Of a DNA stretch of 64,000 bases, positions 25,901-34,773 are shown in pieces (position 1 is the stretch's first letter; every line of letters starts with the position of its first letter). Under the pieces are notes generated by a model that saw nothing but the letters and a program-made list of their open reading frames with translations, was not told the origin of the DNA and ran no database searches. The translations under genes were made by a program, and so were the position numbers. The DNA comes from Apostichopus japonicus (Eukaryota > Echinodermata > Holothuroidea > Aspidochirotida > Stichopodidae). The stretch spans positions 4,836,001 through 4,900,000 of the forward strand of contig NC_092566.1 in NCBI RefSeq assembly GCF_037975245.1, read 5' to 3'.

Positions 25901-28900
25901 GGGTGGTCGTCTTCTCACCAAGCTGCTTGCGAGAGGTTGCCGCCAGTAGTGAGACTGACGCTTGGGTTTGTTCTATGAAAGTGAGAAATGGATCGTTACC
26001 TTATGTATGATACGATACTTCTGTAAATTCTACTCATTGGAACTTACAAAAACTTTAATTACAAAGACAATAGAAAGAGAAAGTAAATATGCAAGAAGAA
26101 TGATAAATAAAAAAAAACAATGAGGGAATGGATGATTACCAAGCAGGTTAATCGATGAAAATGTTGCAATGGTCCATAGAAGTTAGCACTTCAAGTTAGG
26201 ATAAATTGTTCAGAATTTTCATTGTTAAACTGACTTGGGAAAGGAACCATGAAGAGGAATTATAAGACAGAATCAGGGATATTGACACTACTTCCAAGCA
26301 GTAGCTTGAAATTTGTAAACCGGTGACTCAATCCATAAATTAGTGAAAATTAACAATTTGTGAAAGTTGTGTGCCGTGACTGTTACAAGTTTCTACTATC
26401 TGTTACTCATTTGACACATTTGCCAGTGAAACAGAAATCGCGGGATTAGGTATAGATTCGTTAACACACGGTGGAACTTGATTGTATTTTGCAGGTAAAT
26501 TTTAGGAAAGAAAAACATGAAATTGTGCTATTGACACTCCTTGCAATTTGAGTCCTTAGAATACACTTCAATGATTGATAATCACATCACTTCATTTATA
26601 AACAAGAGATCGTTTTTACATCGTTCCATTGTCTTCATAAAACAATAATACTGTGATATTAATAGTGATTTTGCATTGTGCATTTTCACTTACATGCAGC
26701 TGTGAATCAAAACAGGGTTTGATAAGATCTGTACCATAACTAGCGGGTGATTGAAGATCTGATGGATGCGTGAGAATGTTAGAGGCATGCAAGGAAGAAG
26801 AAGAGCTGAAAGGATCTGAGAGGTGCATGAAAAATGATACATATTTATGGGAGTGAAATGAGAGAAAAGAGAAAGTTAGAAATAGCGAGTCAAAACTGAA
26901 TTATTATATCTGAAGAGAGCATTGATTTTCTATCTGTAACATCTCCCTGATTATTAGATGAAGTGACTGGATGTTTGAGACAAAATACAAACGAGGTCTT
27001 CACATTGGGAGGAGGGGAAGGGAAAGCAAAGGTATTCTCATCCAATGAAGTGAGGATGAAGTGATTGGATGTTTGAGACAAAATACAAACAAGGTCCTCA
27101 CATGGGGAGGAGGGGAAGGGACAGCAAGGTGATTCTCATCCAATGAAGTGAGGATGAAGTGATTGGATGTTTGAGACAAAATACAAACAAGGTCTTCACA
27201 TGGGGAGGAGGGGAAGGGACAGCAATGGTATTCTCATCCAACAGGTGACATTTTTTAAAAACAGTATAGCAAAGTATCCATGTTACACCAAAATATCAGT
27301 ATAGTTTTCCATTTTAGTGGTCACCTATAAAGGTGCTTAATTATTTTGAGAAAAAACCAAGTTTTCAGTTCTCTTTTTTACAGTTTTAGTGTAATCAGTA
27401 TTACATGCTTGCAAGATGATCACTAAGATACAACTTATGTTGAAAGGACCAGTTAATTCAAACCAATGAAACATACTGATAAAGAAGTAAAGCATTCGTA
27501 CCTTTCACAAATTCTTCCTCAGATGTGTCATCGTTATTGATGTGATGGAGTTGTGTCATCTCAACATAAGGTGCTCCATTTGCCTCTGTTGTCTCAGAAA
27601 ATCCCCATCTGATTCCTTGGTCGTCATTGGGAGATGGAGAAGATGAATTTATGATGAGAGGTGCATCATCTTCAGGGGCCTGCTCACCGAGGATGAAGCT
27701 AGATAATTTAAAACTAGATGGAGATATGTCAGAGGACATCACAGAAGCTTCCACATTCTTAGCAACGTTGACCATCCTCTCTGGACCATCTGATGCAGTT
27801 TGAGGTGTTAGAGTGTTCTCAAATATATCAGTGACATCTTTCAAAAACTCTTGAGAACTTTCCTCAGTCATTTGATTACATCTGTATAAACTGACCATTG
27901 CATCGTTTCCATTATTGCTGTATAAAGTCTCGTTCTCCTCACATCTTTGTTTCTCTGTCATATCACTCTTAAACACAAACTCCGATTCCCTATAATCCCT
28001 CCCACGAACTTGAGACTCGCTACAACGAGAAATGTCGTCAGCAACCTTCTTTGACTCCTGGATGTAAATGCTGCCCTCTTTAGACAGACTGGGACAGTCT
28101 GGCTGGGAACTTGGAAGGGAATAGTCCAAGGTATCGATAGAGGTAACAGACAGGAGAGAACTCTGGCTGTGATTGGTTGTAAGATCAGACGAGGTATCAA
28201 ATGTACAGTCGACTTGCGATCTACCGCAAGAACCGGTTCCAGGGGACGATCTTCCGCTTTCGGTTTCAATCTCTCTATCATCGGTGAGAAATTTATCAAA
28301 ATTTGAACTTTCATTCTTGGTGCTGGTAATAACGTTTTCGGTGCTTTCTTGCACCTCCCTCCCTACCTTGTTTCTATCCATAGGGCTAGCAGCATGAAAA
28401 GTACTATTCACCACATTTTGAAGTTCAGAAATGGAAGGAGAATTATTTTGCATGGGCTCAAATCCTACCATGATAATGTCACATGAAGGAGTGAGGGACT
28501 CTTCACTGGTTTCCATTCTTGGCGATTCTATATCCAAATACACACAACCTGATGATACAGGGCTCATTACTTCAGCTGAGAATTTCTGACCTCCTGGGCT
28601 GGTTATAACATCGTCAACATCTTTCTGAGTATCGTTTCTCTTTCCTTCCAAATCGCTCTTGCTCTGAGCAAAACAAAGAGTACTTCTAACTTCATCCTCA
28701 ACTTCAGCAAATGAAACAGTTACTGCTTCAATATGGTTTTCCCCATCTAATACTGCCATGGAGCAAGTCCCACCATTCATATCCTTTAGATCTTCTTCTC
28801 CAGTCACCATTGCTGCATAGATATGACTGTCCCACGAGTCTTTGTGAGATTGCGGCTGATCCTCATCCTCCAATCTTTGCTTACCCTCCATATTTCCACA

Positions 28901-31900
28901 CTGTTGAACTGCAGAAGTATTTACTTCTTTTCCATCACAGCATACGTCGTTTTTTAAACTGCCTGTTAATCCAATTGGTACATCGAGATTGTCACTCTGA
29001 GACTCTCCTATTCCATCTCTTAAATTATTTTCCAGGACAGATACTGTCTGTTCGAAATTATCATGTTGTTTTGTAGCATGCCGATAACCAGACCCTCTTT
29101 CTCGGCCTTCTTCGTCTTCACATTTCCCGCTTTTATATCCGTACATCTGTGCGGTCACATTTTCTCTCTCTGTCTGGTCTTTATCTTGTTTCTTTTCTTC
29201 GGTCTTTTCATTTTCTGGTCTATCTGACTTCATTACAGTGGCTCCTGCTAGACCACCTAACTGTCTGTATCCGCAAACATTGTCATTACCAGCAATGTGC
29301 TCCCTATCTAAGCCCCGCCCCGCTTCTGCATCCATCACTCTCTCGACTATTTCATCCTCTTCACAACTGCCAAGTCTTCCATCTCTATCTCCTCCAATCT
29401 TTTCATCTTTCAATCTTGACTTACTTATTTCCATGGTAGTGAGTCCTGTAGCATCAAGTGACTGGTTGTCACTAGGAACAATCTCTTCCACATTTTGCTT
29501 GATACCTGTGCACTGCCCTCTATTGACACCAATCCTAACCTCCACACTACCACAGTCTTCACCTGTCCTTGTCCTATGAATACATGCAACTCCATACATA
29601 CCTACACCCGTTTCATACCATTGTTGCAAGTACCTTACCACCTGCCCTTTACCATTTCTGTCTAAGCCACCAGTAACCGAAGTTTTTGGCAGTGTTGTGT
29701 GGGCATTGTGTTCTAAACAATTATTTAACGTCTCTACAATCATGGGTCCCTTGCTACAATCTATGTTTTTCTCATCAGATAATTCTGCTAAATCATTATC
29801 CCTTTGTAAATTTCCTACAGGAGTAATTCCTGTCCCGTTTTGTTCAGTCGAAGCTAACGTACCTTGACTTGTATCCTGTGGAGGGTGGTCTCCATCAGTC
29901 GTTGCTTCACCTTGGTCATCCTTAACTCCCAACAGCTGCTTGATTTGAGCTCCATCCAACCTCTCTCTTGGAACGGAGCTTTGCCCGCATTCAGTGACGG
30001 GTTCTCTTACATCAACATTACCACTCAACAAACTATCTCCATTTCCCTCCGTCTCAAATTTTGTCTTTTTCAGAGGAGGTTGAAAACTTTGTTTCTTCTT
30101 CCCAAGGAGTGCAAGAATTTGCGAGGCACTTCTTTTACCCGCAGGTCTGTGAGATTTTTCATTATCTGAATGTTTACTTTCTTCATTTGATTGCACATAA
30201 CTATTGCTGATATGGATTCTATCCACAGTTCCCTGTGGCTGGTCCATATAATTCGGTACTCCTTGATCATCATTCCAAATAAGGTTTACTCTCGTATTTT
30301 GACAATGATTTACCTTCCTCGCTTCATGTTCATTACGATTAGTTTTTCCAACCAAAGTGAAACATGAAGGCTGTACCTGTGACTTAATATCAGAACTATG
30401 CAATGGAGTTGAAATATTGGAAGGATATGTTGAAGTACTAGTAGTAAGTGGTGCGCTGCTTTCAAAGTCAGCGTGCTGAGAGTTATAACCAATGTGCGGT
30501 TTATTATTAAAAGGAATGTTCTCTTTGGAAAGATCTGAGGAAGATTGTTGTAGATTTAGCTGTCTTGGAACTGTGAAACCCTAATCGGAAGCAAGCGGAA
30601 ATAAAGATCGATAAAATAATAGCCAAGAAAGAAAAAAAGAAAGAAAAGAAATATCAATGTAAACACATGACAGCCTGACAAATTAATCCCGGATTAATCC
30701 CATAAACTTTTTAATTTTACCATTTTATTACACAGGATACACATTGAGTAGTATATTCTGCACTGGCTGAAAATGGCATGATTTGGGCAACAGGGTAAGC
30801 TATCAACTATCAATACACTGCACAGTAACTGGAATACCATTGAAAAGTAGAGGCAAGTATACGTACAAGCAGGCACCAACTGCAAGATATACTATTCACT
30901 TTAGGAGGTTTTTACACCTTCCCACATAACCCTCTTCTCATGTGCAAGAATGCATACATTCTATACTTCACTGAAACAAATCTAAAATGAGATTAGTGAA
31001 GGAAAAAAGATTGGAAATCTAGGTTTTAAAAGAATAAGAATGAAGCATGTTGTGACTAACTGGTAGGAGATATTACTAATTAGTTATGAGAAACATCAAA
31101 AAGAACAGTGCTATAGTTACTTGAGTGATTAAAATGTTCTGCATCAAGGCTGCTAATTAATGTATTATGAAGTAAAAAGTGTTCCAAAACAGATGTGCAA
31201 ACCTATGATTAACTCTGGAAACACAAGACATTTTGTGTGAAAATGTGCAATTTTGATACACATTTGACATAGCTTTGCCAGTGTTCATCCTTTGTCACTG
31301 TTGCCACAGGTTTCTCATGTAGAAAATGTGTGGAAATTCCAGAACACAGGATGAAACAGGAATATGTGGCAAGAAATTTGATGTGTATAAAAGTGTGAAC
31401 TAGCCCTAGGAAACACACAGGATTTCATGATCTATTGACACTTTTAAGAAACATTTGAAAACTTATCTTTTTAGGCTTGAGTATGGGCAATTGGGCATTA
31501 ATCTAATTCGTTGTTTTATTCACATTACTGTGCCCATTTTTATGTATATTTATATTTTTATGTTCTTTATTGTGATTTATAACCCTGTCTTATATCATTT
31601 TTTACTTTTATTGCTGTTGTTATTACTTTTAGTTTTTCTTAAGTTTGGTAATTTTATATTCCAGGTATTGGTTCACTTGTACAGTGCTTTTGAGCATGTT
31701 TTATTTCATGATAACAACACTTTAATATATGGTATTTATTTATTATTTATATTTATTTATATTAGTATTATATGGTGCAGAACTTGCAAAGATATATATA
31801 TATATAAATGCATTTTTGTTTCTTGAGCTGGATTGTCACAGGTTTGCCAAAAGTTAGAAACACACATTATCAAATCTTATGTGTGTTTTCTGTCGCGTTT

Positions 31901-33853
31901 TACTCATGATCGTGGGTGATCTCAGGGTTGCCACAGGTTTATAGATCCCACCTGTTCCAAGACTTACCATCCTCCTTTTTCGTAACGGATTCCTCATCAG
32001 CGGCCTCTGGTGGTGGTCTGCTATGACGCTGCTTCCGTTACATTCTTGATTAACAATCTGAGCATTATCACTGTTTGATTTTGTTTCCTCTTCAATGGTT
32101 ATGAGATGGCGATCACTTTCAATTTCTTCGCCAACTTTTATCTATGAAAAACGAAAGACAAAACGTATGAATATCAACAAATGTTACTCATTATGCATCA
32201 GGTGACTACCGTAGTTAATGAATCTCACAGATATGTCCTGAATGTAAAAGAGCACTTTTCTCTCTCACTCTCATATAGTCACAAAATTTAGCGGTGCAGT
32301 CGCGACTTGAGTTCTTTCGATCACCAGGTGCAAGTTGATACTGCAACAGATCAGATATCTAAGGTACAATGCTCTAAATAATACAGAGAACTTATTTTGA
32401 TATATTTTCAATTTCAGTATTGATACATTCAAGATATCAGTGAACAGTAAAGTTGAAAGCAGCTGTTTGCATTTGGTCAGGAATTCTGGCATGTCACAAT
32501 TTTTTTTGCGTGCATGTGTTTGGGTAAATGCTGCAATACTTTGAAGGTCTTGTTCTGTCCTTCTGTTACTATTACCTGATCAGCTTTCACATAGACAGTC
32601 TCCAGTTGATTACCGCTGTCATTCAGTAACACTACCTTGCCATTGTTAGAAACTCGTAGCTTGCCATCCTGCCATTTCTTTGACTTCTTGGTCTTCTGAT
32701 GGGTATACAAGACCTGGAATTTAAATCATCATTGAAAAGACTTATTCAGGACTGCTTCCCAGCCAATCAAGGAATATCACAGAGTACAGACTTGTTAGTT
32801 TGCAGCACAAGTCAAGGGAAACTTCCTGTTTCAAGTTCAGGCGCGTAGCCAAGGGGGGAGCGAAGGGGGCAGCCGCCCCCCCTTGAGCATATTTTTAAAT
32901 TTTTTTTTTAATGTTTTTATGATATCGCTAGTATTTTCAAAAGAGAAAATGCTAAGATGCAACTAACAAGGCCTGGGAAGTGCCAATTCCAGCGATCTGG
33001 GAGGCATTTTCAGCCAAAATTTTCTTGTACGCTTCGCGCCAACCATGGTGGCGCTACGCTTAGATAGTTTGCAATGCCGAATCTACAGTTTCGCCCCTCC
33101 CTTGGCAAATTCCTGGCTACGCGCCTGTTCAAGTTGCAGGAAATATTATCTTAATTTGTAAATTAAGTGAAAGCAATGTAGATGTAAATAATATAGCAGA
33201 TCAAATTTACAAGATAAATGGCAAAAGTGTCATTTTAATCATGAAATGCCATGCAATATCAAACAGTATGCACTCTCTATCCAGAAGACTTCTTTTGACA
33301 TTTAACCAAAAGACACTGTACAGTAAAACCACCACAGTAAAATTTAAAAAAAAAAAGCTCTAAAGATGACACTGAAGCCATATTACGCATTCCATTACAG
33401 GGTCTACACAATCCTTTTTTGATACTAACTAATGTCTACTTTAGAATCACATAATCATGATGAGGTACTTTTTTGACAAACTTTTGGTCCATTCACTGAG
33501 ATCGGATGGATGAAATATCCAAACTTAAACATTGCCTTTGTTTACGTTCCTTTTTTAAAGCATGACTCAAATGCATGCATCAAAAGATGGTTTGGCATTA
33601 CTGTTTCAGAGCATACATGTACAATACACCTTATGCAATCTCTGTACCTAGTAATTTAGTATCATTAGGTAATTTGTCTGTCTCAGAATAAGACTGCACC
33701 ACTTCTCAAAAACCGTTTCTCTGGCAAAGCTATCACTTCAATGTCATTAATGGCTTCTCTGGCAGTTGAATCCATGACTGGGCATGTGAATTGTTTTTCA
33801 ATATTACCAAGAAGTGCAATATGATTGATAATGAAACTTACCGTGAAATCCAT
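6270..33853 (-). CDS. ZGRF1: ZGRF1: GRF zinc-finger SF1 DNA helicase (25 coding exons)
   Basis: Coding exons in transcript order: 33842-33853, 32576-32713, 31968-32141, 27502-30580, 26694-26815, 24100-25972, 23215-23582, 21842-21980, 20975-21201, 20010-20195, 18850-18949, 18060-18206, 17552-17666, 16601-16709, 15447-15573, 14290-14446, 13526-13603, 12595-12805, 12189-12374, 11429-11557, 10343-10550, 9693-9816, 8528-8637, 7739-7924, 6270-6973. All junctions have GT and AG ends and agree in phase; the sum is 9,009 nt (3,002 aa). Human ZGRF1 is about 2,100 aa, so this copy is long, mostly through exons 4 and 6. Order: DUF2439 domain (residues ~4-110), disordered middle, GRF zinc finger (~2010-2045), SF1 helicase (~2270-2700), acidic tail. 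In vertebrates ZGRF1 is a 5'-3' helicase that works with RAD51, unwinds D-loops and R-loops and supports crosslink repair; yeast Mte1 shares the N-terminal domain. The ATG (M-D-F-T, then V-L-Y-T-H-Q-K) matches the family N terminus. Confidence 0.9.
8528..14446 (-). CDS. ZGRF1: ZGRF1 exons 16-23: SF1 helicase motor
   Basis: Exons 14290-14446, 13526-13603, 12595-12805, 12189-12374, 11429-11557, 10343-10550, 9693-9816 and 8528-8637. Motifs in order: I G-V-F-G-A-G-K-S; Ia S-S-T-T-N-V-A-V-D-R; G-V-T-C-A-A-C; II L-L-D-E-C-S-Q; III G-D-P-K-Q-L-D-P-T; IV region R-T-Q-Y-R-C-H-P; V S-T-V-D-A-F-Q-G-G-E-K-D; VI K-R-T-N-V-A-L-T-R-S-K. This is the UPF1/SMUBP2-like SF1B set and looks catalytically competent. 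The only deviation seen is Q-L-D-P where relatives have Q-L-P-P. Exon 22 uses the second of two close AG acceptors, because only that keeps the frame. Confidence 0.92.
9151..9240. repeat. Imperfect tandem duplication of ~44 bp in ZGRF1 intron 22
   Basis: Two adjacent G-rich units both begin GTGGCCC and both contain GGCATCCCC. They are diverged. No function is apparent. Confidence 0.5.
15232..15269. repeat. 13-bp inverted repeat, ZGRF1 intron 15
   Basis: AAAATTGCTATAC at 15232-15244 and its exact reverse complement at 15257-15269 flank a 12-nt loop. It may be the core of an old MITE. Confidence 0.6.
15447..18949 (-). CDS. ZGRF1: ZGRF1 exons 11-15: linker between GRF finger and helicase core
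   Basis: Exons 18850-18949, 18060-18206, 17552-17666, 16601-16709 and 15447-15573. Conserved islands are K-L-Y-L-R-I-S-R-K-E, D-L-W-V-I-S-K, G-Y-S-P-S-N-W-P, H-A-Y-N-A-S-T-E-L, and Y-H-L-N-E-D-Q-A-T-A-L-L, a helicase Q-motif-like segment just before Walker A. Phases 0-1, 1-1, 1-2, 2-0 and 0-1 fit throughout. Exon 14 is poorly conserved and was placed by splice phase and by the S-P-A-V-like stretch. Confidence 0.82.
17035..17125. repeat. Interspersed-repeat fragment with GCGCCTTA/TAAGGCGC arms
   Basis: In ZGRF1 intron 13. AGCGCCTTA and TAAGGCGCT flank about 22 nt and are followed by TTTACAG. The motif looks like the tail of a dispersed marine-invertebrate repeat, and an AT-rich segment follows to about 17300. 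The family is not identified. Confidence 0.35.
20010..21980 (-). CDS. ZGRF1: ZGRF1 exons 8-10: pre-GRF region and GRF zinc finger
   Basis: Exon 8 (21842-21980) and the start of exon 9 (20975-21201) code the conserved helical region ending A-L-S-K-V-D-I-S-S-Y. The GRF finger follows: C-Q-H...C-V-K-K-E-G-P-N-K-G-R-F-F-F-A-C...Q-C-K, split at K by intron 9, then F-F-Q-W in exon 10 (20010-20195). The C-x-H/C/C/C zinc ligands and the Gly-Arg-Phe signature are intact. GRF fingers bind single-stranded or branched nucleic acid. Exon 10 continues with the V-L-S-D-S-K-S-I-E-M-Y segment shared with vertebrate ZGRF1. Confidence 0.9.
20736..20783. repeat. 48-bp near-perfect palindrome without spacer
   Basis: Two 24-nt arms meet directly at the centre (AAAC|GTTT) with a single mismatch. 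Weaker pairing (GAGGT/ACCTC) extends it on both sides. It lies in ZGRF1 intron 9, about 190 nt downstream of the GRF exon. It could be an inverted-duplication scar or a foldback element. Confidence 0.85.
22442..22565. repeat. 25-bp minisatellite, about 4-5 copies
   Basis: Units start CTACCAAAAC and end CTCTCGCCAAC or variants; the period is 25 with one longer unit. It lies in ZGRF1 intron 7. The open frame across it is a by-product of the repeat. Confidence 0.7.
23215..26815 (-). CDS. ZGRF1: ZGRF1 exons 5-7: disordered middle with a triple ~50-aa repeat
   Basis: Exon 5 (26694-26815) is Ser-rich. Exon 6 (24100-25972, 1,873 nt) codes three imperfect repeats of 50-51 residues starting G-F-D-x-C/P-x-S and containing W-(R/K)-R, at about 25726-25306. 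Exon 7 (23215-23582) is basic and Ser-rich and leads to the conserved region. Phases 1-0, 0-1 and 1-0 fit the neighbours. A 78-nt piece of exon 6 (24369-24446) is repeated in reverse orientation in the following intron at 23768-23845. Confidence 0.82.
23768..23845 (+). repeat. Inverted 78-nt copy of ZGRF1 exon 6
   Basis: The plus strand here equals the coding (minus) strand of 24369-24446 with three substitutions in 78 nt, from TAAACCAGCC to CTACCAGCA. In exon 6 the segment codes K-P-A-K-V-S-Q-S-S-L-I-Q-A-V-E. The copy lies in intron 6, about 250 nt past the exon's donor. Confidence 0.9.
26957..27243. repeat. 98-bp tandem repeat, about 2.9 copies
   Basis: GATGAAGTGA(C/T)TGG recurs at 26957, 27055 and 27153, exactly 98 bp apart. 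The copies are over 90% alike by eye and include a G-rich block (GGGAGGAGGGGAAGGG). It lies in ZGRF1 intron 4. No splice junctions were needed here to keep the reading frame. Confidence 0.85.
27502..30580 (-). CDS. ZGRF1: ZGRF1 exon 4: giant low-complexity coding exon
   Basis: A single 3,079-nt exon, open throughout, coding ~1,026 residues rich in Ser, Asp, Glu, Asn and Gly and with no recognised fold. It begins after ATTAG at 30580 and ends at the donor GTACGA. Two short related hydrophobic motifs stand out near its start: R-S-A-S-Q-I-L-A-L-L-G (30133-30101) followed by a basic stretch K-K-K-Q-S-F-Q-P-P-L-K-K, and G-A-Q-I-K-Q-L-L-G (29953-29927). Near its end A-P-E-D-D-A-P recurs as F-P-E-D-D-A-P in exon 6. 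These are candidate short interaction motifs in a disordered linker. Several long antisense open frames over this exon are shadows. Confidence 0.85.
30581..31967. other. ZGRF1 intron 3 with a LINE 3' remnant
   Basis: Separates exon 3 from exon 4. A plus-strand stretch at about 31430-31500 reads T-F-K-K-H-L-K-T-Y-L-F-R, like the C terminus of many non-LTR retrotransposon reverse transcriptase ORFs. A T-rich tail with AT repeats follows to about 31810. No other feature was seen. Confidence 0.6.
31430..31830 (+). mobile_element. Fragment of a non-LTR retrotransposon (3' end)
   Basis: Only the presumed last codons of a reverse transcriptase ORF (motif F-K-K-H-L-K-T-Y-L-F) and an AT-rich 3' region ending in (TA)n are present. 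It is 5'-truncated, as LINE copies usually are. The subfamily cannot be named from this little sequence. Confidence 0.4.
31968..33853 (-). CDS. ZGRF1: ZGRF1 exons 1-3: DUF2439 N-terminal domain
   Basis: Exon 1 codes only M-D-F-T (33842-33853). Exon 2 (32576-32713) opens V-L-Y-T-H-Q-K-T-K-K-S-K-K-W-Q-D-G, the hallmark of the DUF2439/Mte1/ZGRF1 N-terminal domain. Exon 3 (31968-32141) carries L/I-E-S-D-R-H-L-I-T-I-E-E, which closes it. In yeast Mte1 the corresponding region binds the Mph1 helicase; the partner here is not known from sequence. All three exons are phase 0. Intron 1 holds a 290-bp hAT-type MITE. Confidence 0.88.
32838..33127. mobile_element. hAT-type MITE in ZGRF1 intron 1
   Basis: A 290-bp element with terminal inverted repeats CAGGCGCGTAGCCA(A) and (C)TGGCTACGCGCCTG, flanked by a perfect 8-bp target-site duplication TTCAAGTT (32830-32837 and 33128-33135). 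The CAG...CTG termini and 8-bp duplication are hallmarks of the hAT superfamily. There is no coding capacity, so it is non-autonomous. Confidence 0.88.
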
Positions 33854-34773
33854 CTGACCATAACTTTTGCATCAGTGCTGTCTCACCAGAGTATTACAAC
33901 ACTGTAATGGGAAAATATAATTTCTTGTATAAGTTCTTGCTATGAGATATCATGGCCTTTATACTTAAGTAATGGCAATAACTATATTTTTACAAAACAA
34001 GCCAACAACATTCATTAAAACCAATGTATAGATTAAAATGGTATTCAAAACTTCATTATTATTTTGAATTACAAATATGACAGCAACAATTTAACTCAGA
34101 CAAGCCATAGCCAAACAAATCAGTAATGCTATACATGTAGATCGCACTGACCCTTTGAAACATAACTTGTAACTTTACACACTGAGTGACTGAATGACAT
34201 TTACTAAAATAATTTTAGGCTTAACCAAGGCCTAGCCTAGTAACGTTAGGCTAGGTCTAATTGCAGAACGAAAAGTCAAACACTCGGCTTAGCTAGGCAA
34301 TTTGGCCAAAGCCGCCTAGACCAAACTTAAACACAATGATGAAACACTGTACAGTAAAAGACGTTTGAAATAAATGTATTTTTACAATTTTACATTTTAT
34401 TGTTACCAGAAAGGAGGAAGGACAGAAACAGATCTTGGCGCAGACTACTGTACCTGGATAAATCGAACTTTCAACTTCAGCGCCCGAGAAAATGGTGCAT
34501 GGTGGGATATATTTCGCAATCTACAAGTTTAGGACATCATGTTTATTTTGTTTCCGGTAGGTCATATCATGTCCAGACAAGCGCTAGCGTGTTATTATGT
34601 ATGACAAGACCTTTGTTCGAATTGCGAACAAGAAAGCGATCGCCTAAGTCAAAAGTACACAGTTGTTGATTGTACGTACACTGCCTTGAGTTAAGACTTT
34701 CACGAATCACTGCTACCAACTGTTTCACGAAAGTTCTTTTTGCTTCCATCTGTTACCAAGCAAGATATTAGAC
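33854..34773. promoter_or_regulatory. Shared ZGRF1/POLB head-to-head intergenic region
   Basis: 920 bp between the ATG of ZGRF1 (minus) and that of POLB (plus), so it must contain both 5' UTRs and both promoters. An ETS/GABP-like ACCGGAAA (minus strand) lies at 34552-34558, a site class common in bidirectional promoters. TAGGC/GCCTA words and AACGTTAG cluster at 34215-34325. An acceptor-like TTACAG on the minus strand near 33905 suggests a noncoding first ZGRF1 exon further upstream. Transcription starts cannot be placed by eye. Confidence 0.6.

Noticed and set aside
28711-29579. Several plus-strand frames over ZGRF1 exon 4
   Set aside because: Antisense shadows of a long open exon that splices in phase on the minus strand.
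31455-31826. 123-codon hydrophobic open frame
   Set aside because: Begins inside a LINE remnant and continues through its T-rich tail; Leu/Phe/Ile come from base composition.
34567-34749. Minus-strand open frame as the ZGRF1 N terminus
   Set aside because: The real N terminus (M-D-F-T then V-L-Y-T-H-Q-K) is at 33842-33853; this frame lies in the shared promoter region.
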